Positions 31,290 through 35,891 of a DNA stretch of 35,891 bases are shown here, piece after piece. Under the pieces are notes generated by a model, which did no database searches, was not told where the DNA came from, and saw only the letters and a list, made by a program, of their open reading frames with translations. Both the position numbers and the translations under genes were made by a program. Numbering within the stretch: the stretch's first letter is position 1; each line of letters starts with the position of its first letter. The DNA is from a virus: IMG/VR virus record IMGVR_UViG_3300034198_016918, positions 1-35,891 of that record; one strand, 5' to 3'.

Positions 31290-31320
31290 AGCCCATGGAT
31301 GTGGGTCCATGGGCTTTTTA
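31290..31320 (+). terminator. Terminator ending the accessory/lysis block
   Basis: AGCCCATGG pairs with CCATGGGCT around an 8-base loop, followed by TTTTA. It closes the plus-strand block before the convergent tail operon. The TTA at 31318 is also the stop codon of a minus-strand ORF. Confidence 0.8.
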
Positions 31321-31479
31321 TTGCTCATCAGGATTTTTGCCCCGGCTGATCAAAAGATCTCTGTAAGCCTCCATCAGCCTGCGTAGATCTCGATGCACAA
31401 GACAAGATCCCCCAGCGCAGATGCGCCAGAGGATCCGCCTTTCCGCCGTGACAACGTGAAGCTGCCCTTCTGGTTCCAA
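31318..31479 (-). CDS. Small ORF after the tail tube gene, 53 aa
   Basis: The start TTG 31479 is 4 bases past the stop of the tail tube gene; the stop is TAA 31318-31320. The product is basic and helical (TAERRILWRICAGGSCLVHR, DLRRLMEAYRDLLISRG). The helical end is convincingly protein-like. A competing plus-strand ORF of 37 codons (31393-31506) covers the same DNA, but is less protein-like. Weak ribosome-binding sequence and TTG start lower confidence. Confidence 0.5.
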   Translation of the reverse strand: MEPEGQLHVVTAERRILWRICAGGSCLVHRDLRRLMEAYRDLLISRGKNPDEQ

Positions 31480-31483
31480 TTAA

Positions 31484-32338
31484 TTAACCGTTATCAAGGA
31501 TGGTAAAGACCGAACCCAAGACATTAAGAGTAGCGCTGTATTTAATCAATGCTCCAGCGTCGCCTTCTTCGCTCTTAGAAGAAAATCGGCCATAACAGAT
31601 TTTTTTCTCATTAGTTCCACCAGGGCCCACACGGAGATACTTCACCGCAATTCGTTCGGCCGTAGCACGCTCACTGAGCACTTGCATTATTTTGTGATCT
31701 ACGTTCTTGTGAGCTGTCATGCCTGCAAAAGCAAAGCTATGGGTATCAGTGATCCCAACAGTAATTGCAGAGCCGCGAGTAACTTGATCGTGAGTGATCA
31801 CGGTTTCGTCGCTTGTTTCCGTTGCATGTGGTGCAGATGTTACGTTAAGCAATTGAATTGGCTTGCCGGTGCCGTCAAGCGGGTAGACACCAGTAAGAAC
31901 AACTCCAGTATCAACGGCGCTCGCGATAGTGGTGCCAATCAAATCATAAGTGAAAGTTGTAGTTGTAGGTGCAGCTTTGACTTTAAATGTGCCGTTAACG
32001 GCTGCTGCGGTGGTAGCGGTGACCTTTGCAAAATCATTGGCTACTAGGCCATGAGCAGCGCTAGTCGTAATTGTGACCACATTACTGGTAAGCGCAACGT
32101 TGGTAATTGTGAACGACAAGCCGTCTACAAAAATTTGAAAGCTGCTACCATTGCCAGAAGAAGAGACAATCTTTTGGCCTGAAATAGCGTTGGCAGCATT
32201 AAGCCACGTGTTCAGGCTTGCCCCGCCATTGGCTGCAGTCTCGGCTTGCTCAAGGACAACTGCCGACATCTTCAGCGGAACAATGTAATGCTGAATATCA
32301 AGAGCTGCAGCGTAGTCGATTGTGGTTGTAGCAGGCAT
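31484..32338 (-). CDS. Major tail tube protein with inserted domain, 284 aa
   Basis: ATG 32338. The ends look like a siphovirus tail tube protein: LDIQHYIVPLKMSAVVLEQA at the start and VKYLRVGPGGTNEKK, CYGRFSSKSEEGDAGALIKY at the end. Between residues about 78 and 150 lies TSAAHGLVANDFAKVTATTA, then VNGTFKVKAAPTTTTFTYDL, which resembles an E1-FCCH-like immunoglobulin-type module seen in phage virion proteins. Such inserts can decorate the tail surface. It lies after the G/GT chaperone genes and is separated from the tape measure by the plus-strand block. Confidence 0.68.
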   Translation of the reverse strand: MPATTTIDYAAALDIQHYIVPLKMSAVVLEQAETAANGGASLNTWLNAANAISGQKIVSSSGNGSSFQIFVDGLSFTITNVALTSNVVTITTSAAHGLVANDFAKVTATTAAAVNGTFKVKAAPTTTTFTYDLIGTTIASAVDTGVVLTGVYPLDGTGKPIQLLNVTSAPHATETSDETVITHDQVTRGSAITVGITDTHSFAFAGMTAHKNVDHKIMQVLSERATAERIAVKYLRVGPGGTNEKKICYGRFSSKSEEGDAGALIKYSATLNVLGSVFTILDNG

Positions 32339-32356
32339 TGGAGACTGGGAGATTAT

Positions 32357-33600
32357 CTATCCGCAGTTTTCCCGCCCCTCAACAGGAAGCACGGCCCCAG
32401 CTTTTGCAGCTCCAAATGATTGCCCGACAGCATCGGCAGGCACCATAAGATGGACGATTTCTCCAGTCTCTGAGGCAAATTGACGAGTTTTCCCAGCAGC
32501 ACTAGCCATGGCGATCAAAAAACCACCCCAATTAGCTGCATCAACTCGATAGGGTGCTAGCAAGATTGCATCTTCAGCCGCCCAGCACAGACGCGGTGGA
32601 GGCTGTAAATCCTTCCCCTGTGCTGATAGATCTGCTACCCATGGCCCATTTAAAGCAAACGGTGGTAGCAAGTCCTTTTCGAGCAAGGCAAGCATGGCCG
32701 CGCCAGCCTCCGCTGGGGGCCTTGGTTTCTCTGATACATCTACCCAAAAGAAAAATTCAGATAGATTAAACGGCTCGTGCTTTACGTCACGGTTGCGGTT
32801 GATTTCCGCTTGGAACCACGCGAGTTGGGCGATGCCAAGCTCTTCTCTGTGAAGCCTTTCTCGCTCGTTTTTGTAGCCGGCCTGGAGCGCTTGGAGGATG
32901 TAGGGGCCGGGGAGTCGCCCGAAACTTTCGCGGGTAAATTCTGAGGCGCCTGGCCAGAGTCGCTTGCATTCCCAGTAGGCAAGTGCCCAGTTTGGGCGGT
33001 CGCAGTTAACTGGCTGGCCTCTTGCAACTTTCCCAAGTCTTCTTCCAGTGCTTTCATTTTTTCCATCGCGTCAGCCTCTGGGTCTATAGCTGTATCTAGC
33101 CCTCGCTCTTCTTCCTGCTGAAAGTTAAAAATCTGATCAATCAAGGGCTCAGGAAGCTTGCGTGTTTTCTCTTCTGGCCAGCCTGGGACAATCCGTTGCA
33201 AGATTATGCTAACAGCCCTGATCCTGATACGGTTCAGAATTGCCCTGTATTCGTCAAGGTAGTTGTTTACAAGCTCATTCATTGTAATGATGATGCCTGC
33301 TTCTTGCTCGGTGTAGTCTACATTTTGCCCTAGTTCGCGCAGCTGTGCTTTTGCAAGAACACTGTAACAAAGACGCGGGCTTAATTCAGTGGCTTGGGCT
33401 AGCGTGTTTGAGTGTTGGAGGGTTAAACGATAGCCAGCATTTTTAGGATCTATCTTCGCAAGCTCTGCTAGTTCATCGGCAACCATATAACCTAGCCGAG
33501 GGATTCTAAGGACCCCTCCCTTCCATTCTATTTCCACAAAAACTTGCTCAAGCGTTTGCGGCCTGGTTTTCCAGGGTAGCTCGTTAAATTCGTCAAACAT
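32357..33600 (-). CDS. Tail assembly chaperone GT-like frameshift fusion, 414 aa
   Basis: Translation starts at ATG 33600, shifts to -1 at GGGAAAG (33034-33028) and ends at TAG 32357. The shift joins 191 G-like residues to 223 residues of a frame that has no early start of its own. The extension is clearly protein-like: NCDRPNWALAYWECKRLWPG, FGRLPGPYILQALQAGYKNE, REELGIAQLAWFQAEINRNR, FNLSEFFFWVDVSEKPRPPA. Lambda gpGT uses the same heptamer and aids tape measure assembly. An internal ATG at 32695 would give only the last 112 residues and is unlikely. Confidence 0.8.
32365..32373 (-). repeat. GGGAAAACT junction motif before the tail tube gene
   Basis: Minus-strand copy 26 bases upstream of ATG 32338, overlapping the last codons of the GT-like frame. 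Confidence 0.45.
32782..33600 (-). CDS. Tail assembly chaperone G-like protein, 272 aa
   Basis: The unshifted product of the same start. The first 190 residues are the conserved-looking part: MFDEFNELPWKTRPQTLEQV, FVEIEWKGGVLRIPRLGYMV, ELAKIDPKNAGYRLTLQHSN, VQLGQ-like LGQNVDYTEQEAGIIITMNE and ALEEDLGKLQEASQ around the slip site. After the site the zero frame is low-complexity Ser/Thr/Pro/Lys-rich sequence (GDSPAPTSSKRSRPATKTSE), as expected when it merely overprints the GT frame. The position is before the tail tube gene, which differs from the lambda order. Confidence 0.78.
   Translation of the reverse strand: MFDEFNELPWKTRPQTLEQVFVEIEWKGGVLRIPRLGYMVADELAELAKIDPKNAGYRLTLQHSNTLAQATELSPRLCYSVLAKAQLRELGQNVDYTEQEAGIIITMNELVNNYLDEYRAILNRIRIRAVSIILQRIVPGWPEEKTRKLPEPLIDQIFNFQQEEERGLDTAIDPEADAMEKMKALEEDLGKLQEASQLTATAQTGHLPTGNASDSGQAPQNLPAKVSGDSPAPTSSKRSRPATKTSEKGFTEKSLASPNSRGSKRKSTATVT
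33028..33034 (-). promoter_or_regulatory. -1 slippery site GGGAAAG
   Basis: In the zero frame the codons are TTG GGA AAG, so the heptamer G GGA AAG is in the phase required for simultaneous -1 slippage. It is identical to the lambda G-T site. The -1 frame is open for 224 codons beyond it. Confidence 0.88.
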
Positions 33601-34070
33601 CAGGGCAGGCGACGGAAAGCACTTATAAATGCTACTTTAAATTGCGCCCGATAATCGTAGGGCTGGATTCCGCCAACCTGAACAATGCCCAAAACCGCAT
33701 CAGTCCAGGGCCTTGGGGAGAGGTTTACGGTGGGACGGTTTTTGTCACCCCATGGATGGATGTTAGCGCCGTAGTGAACGGCGGCTGCATAATCAACAGC
33801 CCATTTAAAAGTGCCAAGTGTGCCGCTGATGTTAAAGCTGTTGGAGGCCTTGAGGATTCCAGTATCCACAATGTTGCGTGGATTGCCCGCATCCTTTCCA
33901 TCGCTGCGAACGGTTGGCCGCGGCCAAGCCCAAACCTTTGAGCCAATAGCGTCTTGAAAAGCACTATTCAATTCAGGAAAGACAATCCTGGCAGCAGCTT
34001 CGGCGGCGCGACTGGATTTACTGGCTAGATTAATGTTAACTTTAACGCTAGTTCGTGCCGTTAGTTTCAT
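33600..34070 (-). CDS. Tail completion/neck protein, gp10-like, 156 aa
   Basis: The start MKLTARTSVKVNINLAS overlaps the end of the previous gene by 4 bases, and the stop overlaps the G-like start. The middle PRNIVDTGILKASNSFNISG with AVDYAAAVHYGANIHP is the classic pattern of HK97 gp10-like or virion-morphogenesis proteins, in which the D-T-G-x-L and Y-A-x-x-x-H-x-G motifs are conserved. These proteins join head and tail. Neighbouring neck genes support this. Confidence 0.75.
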   Translation of the reverse strand: MKLTARTSVKVNINLASKSSRAAEAAARIVFPELNSAFQDAIGSKVWAWPRPTVRSDGKDAGNPRNIVDTGILKASNSFNISGTLGTFKWAVDYAAAVHYGANIHPWGDKNRPTVNLSPRPWTDAVLGIVQVGGIQPYDYRAQFKVAFISAFRRLP

Positions 34071-34540
34071 CTTCCTGCAGCAAAGGTGCCAGTAAATTCA
34101 TCACCAGCAGCAGCAGCTGCAATGGCATCAATTCCACCCACACTAGATAAGGTGGCAATTGTTAGCCAGCCGTGCTCACCTCCTGAGGTAGCAGGAAGGG
34201 CAGACAGTTTGCCGATGAAGGCTTGAAGTTTTTCACCACGGGGGAGGCCAGGTGGTCTGAGGCCCGTGGTGTTCCATGCCCAGGAGGTGCCAGCTTGCAG
34301 CCAGGTGCCACCTGAAGGGATAACTGCCCATCTCGTGATGTTGCCATCCACGCTTGCAGCGCCTATGGCCTTGGCTCCTGTCTCTTGCTCGCCGGAAGGC
34401 CCTTGGAGCTCGTCGAGGTAGGCTTCAATAGCGACTTGATCGGCAGCGGCCCTCATGCCTTCGCGCAGGCTCGTGCGATCTGCGGTGGGCCGCAGCCAAA
34501 GCATTCGTAGGCTGGCGTAAGGGGCGTAAGGCGTAGCCAT
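34067..34540 (-). CDS. Head-tail connector-like protein, 157 aa
   Basis: ATG 34540 shares a TAATG junction with the small Lys-rich gene. Sequence includes YAPYASLRMLWLRPTADRTS and an Ala/Gly-rich second half (TWLQAGTSWAWNTTGLRPPG, IGKLSALPATSGGEHGWLTI). It resembles small head-tail joining or tail proteins by length and location but no signature is visible. Coupled to the gp10-like gene by a 4-base overlap. Confidence 0.5.
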   Translation of the reverse strand: MATPYAPYASLRMLWLRPTADRTSLREGMRAAADQVAIEAYLDELQGPSGEQETGAKAIGAASVDGNITRWAVIPSGGTWLQAGTSWAWNTTGLRPPGLPRGEKLQAFIGKLSALPATSGGEHGWLTIATLSSVGGIDAIAAAAAGDEFTGTFAAGR

Positions 34541-34653
34541 TATTTCATTGGCTTTTTCTTGCCGCCTTTAGCACTTTTTTTAGCAGCAGGTTTTTTACTG
34601 CCCTTAGCCGGTCTTTCAGGCATTGACTTGAAATAGACTTCACCTTTAGACAT
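34540..34653 (-). CDS. Small Lys-rich protein, 37 aa
   Basis: ATG 34653 to TAA 34540; the TAA overlaps the next ATG. After MSKGEVYFKSMPERPAKG the sequence is mostly Lys, Ala and Gly (SKKPAAKKSAKGGKKKPMK). Such tiny basic proteins may bind DNA in the head or nucleate neck assembly; both ideas are inference. The junction overlap and a GGGAAAACT motif 22 bases upstream argue for a real gene. Confidence 0.65.
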   Translation of the reverse strand: MSKGEVYFKSMPERPAKGSKKPAAKKSAKGGKKKPMK

Positions 34654-34675
34654 TGGCTTAAGGGGTGGTTGCGTC

Positions 34676-34684
34676 AGTTTTCCC
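34676..34684 (-). repeat. GGGAAAACT junction motif
   Basis: Minus-strand copy five bases after the stop of the gene at 34690 and 22 bases before ATG 34653. Confidence 0.5.
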
Positions 34685-34689
34685 GGTGA

Positions 34690-35199
34690 TCAACTCCTCA
34701 GCAACATGCCAGCGCCATAGCCACCACGCGGCAACCGCTGCACATTAAGCGCTGTAGCAATCCGACCGGTCAGCAGCTCAATTCGTTCATCACGCTGCCC
34801 CTGAGCCGTGGCCCTGGCACTGCCGCCAAATTTGTAGCGAGCCTTGAGCAAAGACGTGTCCCAGCTTAGCTTGCTTACCTGGCTTTGGCGCTGCTCTTGG
34901 GTGATCGTGACGCCAGGAATTGGCCCTTCGTATTCCTCAGCATTGGATAGGTGGGCTGTGCCGCTATCCACCTCGTCAGACTGAGTTTCCTCCAGTGTGG
35001 TGATTTCATCAAGCCAGGCCTGGACCTGGGGCACAGTGGAGGGCGAGACACTGGCAGCACTGTTCAGCTGCTGGATCAGCCAGGTCAGGCTGGCATCGGA
35101 CGCGGGCCAGTTGATCAGCATTCTGATCCGGCCCAGGTCGTCAATTGCGGGACTGGCCAAGTTAGGCCGCCAGAGGGGATCAACAGCGGGGAGTGCCAT
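34690..35199 (-). CDS. Putative head-tail adaptor, 169 aa
   Basis: ATG 35199 overlaps the stop of the gene upstream (TGATG). N-terminal half helical (LGRIRMLINWPASDASLTWL, IQQLNSAASVSPSTVPQVQA, WLDEITTLEETQSDEV), then a beta-leaning part (YEGPIPGVTITQEQRQSQVS) and a C-terminal helix-turn region (ELLTGRIATALNVQRLPRGG). Size and location at the head of the neck genes fit an adaptor, but no family signature is recognised. Confidence 0.5.
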   Translation of the reverse strand: MALPAVDPLWRPNLASPAIDDLGRIRMLINWPASDASLTWLIQQLNSAASVSPSTVPQVQAWLDEITTLEETQSDEVDSGTAHLSNAEEYEGPIPGVTITQEQRQSQVSKLSWDTSLLKARYKFGGSARATAQGQRDERIELLTGRIATALNVQRLPRGGYGAGMLLRS

Positions 35200-35438
35200 C
35201 AGGCGGCACCTCGCTGGAGGCTTTTCCGATTGCCGAGCAGGTTGCCCAGCCAGAAGCGCTCCTCAGGGCTCAAATTGATTTCTAGCTGGCGGAGGGAATC
35301 AATCGCTTCCGAATCATCGCAAACCTCATGCAGTATCTGGAGGCCTTGGATCGCCCCTACGGAGTCGCGACGAAGAGCGCAGACAGCAAGGCCCTGGATC
35401 AGGCGAAGAGATGGTGGACGCACGCCAGCGCAGCGCAT
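35199..35438 (-). CDS. Hypothetical protein at the start of the neck/tail operon, 79 aa
   Basis: ATG 35438 is 10 bases after a GGGAAAACT motif. The product is helical with a Leu-rich, acidic middle (GAIQGLQILHEVCDDSEAID, SLRQLEINLSPEERFWLGN). It is the first gene of the rightmost minus-strand operon, so it may be a small virion or regulatory protein. No family recognised; the first 20 residues are not obviously protein-like, and a later start is possible. Confidence 0.5.
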   Translation of the reverse strand: MRCAGVRPPSLRLIQGLAVCALRRDSVGAIQGLQILHEVCDDSEAIDSLRQLEINLSPEERFWLGNLLGNRKSLQRGAA

Positions 35439-35644
35439 ACTGCCCTAAGTTTTCCCGCCCCGATCAGGATAAGGGTTACAGGCTATGAAGTGTCCGCCCT
35501 TGGGCGTGGCAAGACGTTACGCAGTGGCTAAGATCGGTGCATGGGGGAGGGAGCACCCTCCTCACGGGGTTTAACCCCTGGCCCGCCCGGAGCCTGCCAG
35601 ATTGTCGGCATTCCGGGCAACACCCTCACCAGCGAAAACCAACC
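35439..35644. promoter_or_regulatory. Divergent control region of the neck operon and plus-strand operon
   Basis: This region has GGGAAAACT on the minus strand (35448-35456), GATCAGGATAAGG on the plus strand (35461-35473), the hairpins GGAGGG-AGCA-CCCTCC and GGGGTTTAACCCC (about 35546-35578), and CACCAGCGAAAACC (35627-35640) before ATG 35645. A tiny ORF of 29 codons (35485-35574) is possible but weakly supported. All three repeated motifs meet here. Confidence 0.5.
35485..35574 (+). CDS. Possible tiny ORF, 29 aa
   Basis: ATG 35485 follows a GGATAAGGGTTACAGG stretch. The peptide is basic (LGVARRYAVAKIGAWGREH) and ends at TAA 35572. Only the start context argues for it; it may instead be part of the leader. 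Confidence 0.2.
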   Translation: MKCPPLGVARRYAVAKIGAWGREHPPHGV

Positions 35645-35891
35645 ATGACCAGGGCCCCTTCCACTCGCTCCGTTCAGCCCACCCCCGAGGCTGCCCCTGT
35701 GGCCACGGATGAGGAGCTGTCAAGCCTGTGGGCCAATCACCCAGATTGGCCGAACTCAGTTGCTGATGCCTTCCGAGCCTGCTACAATCTAGGCAGCCAG
35801 CACAGCGCCGCCCAGCTTCTCAGTCTTGAAAAGGAACTGGAGCGCGAGCGTCTTCGGCTTGCGGCTTGCGGAGTCGTGGCAATGGCCGATA
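35645..35891 (+). CDS. Hypothetical phage protein, N-terminal part (runs off the window)
   Basis: ATG 35645 follows the CACCAGCGAAAACC leader. Eighty-two complete codons are seen. The N-terminus is Pro/Ala-rich, followed by EELSSLWANHPDWPNSVADA and a charged helix ending ERLRLAACGVVAMAD, a pattern I recall from small cyanobacterial phage proteins. One base of the next codon remains. Joined to base 1, it continues in frame to TGA 90-92, giving a protein of about 112 residues. Function unknown. Confidence 0.65.
   Translation, partial: MTRAPSTRSVQPTPEAAPVATDEELSSLWANHPDWPNSVADAFRACYNLGSQHSAAQLLSLEKELERERLRLAACGVVAMAD

Noticed and set aside
32485-32495. Another GGGAAAACT on the minus strand
   Set aside because: It lies in the middle of the GT-like coding frame, not at a gene junction, so it was not counted with the junction motif.
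32357-32695. Stand-alone 112-residue gene starting at ATG 32695
   Set aside because: The same frame is strongly protein-like for more than 100 codons upstream, back to a canonical slip site, so this ATG is most likely internal.
1-35891. Prophage attachment sites, integrase or CRISPR arrays
   Set aside because: No recombinase gene, no tRNA fragment with matching repeats and no regularly spaced repeat array was found.

Overview
The window is most likely a large part, and possibly all, of a tailed-phage genome with siphovirus-type tail genes, infecting a cyanobacterium of the freshwater Synechococcus/Cyanobium type. The phage assignment rests on a major capsid protein with a scaffold-like partner, a lambda-type tail assembly chaperone with a canonical -1 frameshift site, a tail tube protein, a 1977-residue tape measure, hub and fibre genes, and a lysozyme. 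The cyanobacterial assignment rests on a cyAbrB-type regulator, a cyanobacterial-looking sigma-70 protein and a possible NblA-like protein. No integrase, rRNA, tRNA or CRISPR was seen.

Layout. (1) 1-6.1 kb, plus strand: short hypothetical genes, cyAbrB regulator, a strong terminator and a sigma-70-type promoter, then recT, a small membrane protein, a sigma factor, further small genes and a RecE-like PD-(D/E)XK nuclease. RecT and the nuclease form a recombination pair split by the sigma-factor gene. (2) 6.15-10.36 kb, minus: end of the late operon, with a membrane/coiled-coil protein, a fibre chaperone-like protein and several fibre or receptor-binding proteins. (3) 10.4-12.9 kb, minus, visibly GC-rich: a putative decoration protein, the major capsid protein and the scaffold-like protein. 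(4) 13-25.5 kb, minus: distal tail, hub, tape measure and putative tail terminator. (5) 25.5-31.3 kb, plus: an accessory and lysis block with NblA-like protein, L,D-transpeptidase, DUF4942 adenine methyltransferase, staphylococcal-type nuclease, small membrane protein and GH24 lysozyme. (6) 31.3-35.4 kb, minus: tail tube, G/GT chaperones and neck genes.

Two translational recoding sites stand out. The first is a lambda-like GGGAAAG site at 33028-33034 that joins a 272-residue G-like gene to a long hidden -1 reading frame. The second is a dnaX-like A AAA AAG site at 30091-30097, at the very end of a 48-codon membrane-protein gene. A -1 slip there would fuse it to the lysozyme through a stop-free linker that has no normal start codon. 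I know of no holin-endolysin fusion made this way, so this is the main candidate for something undescribed.

Three short motifs recur between genes: GGGAAAACT at gene junctions, CACCAGCGAAAACC just before start codons, and ATCAGGATAGGG-like elements. They may be the regulatory code read by the phage sigma factor, by ribosomes or by another factor. The last codon fragment of the window joins the first bases in frame, so the sequence may be a closed circle. If it is, the absence of any recognisable large terminase or portal gene is remarkable; otherwise those genes lie outside.
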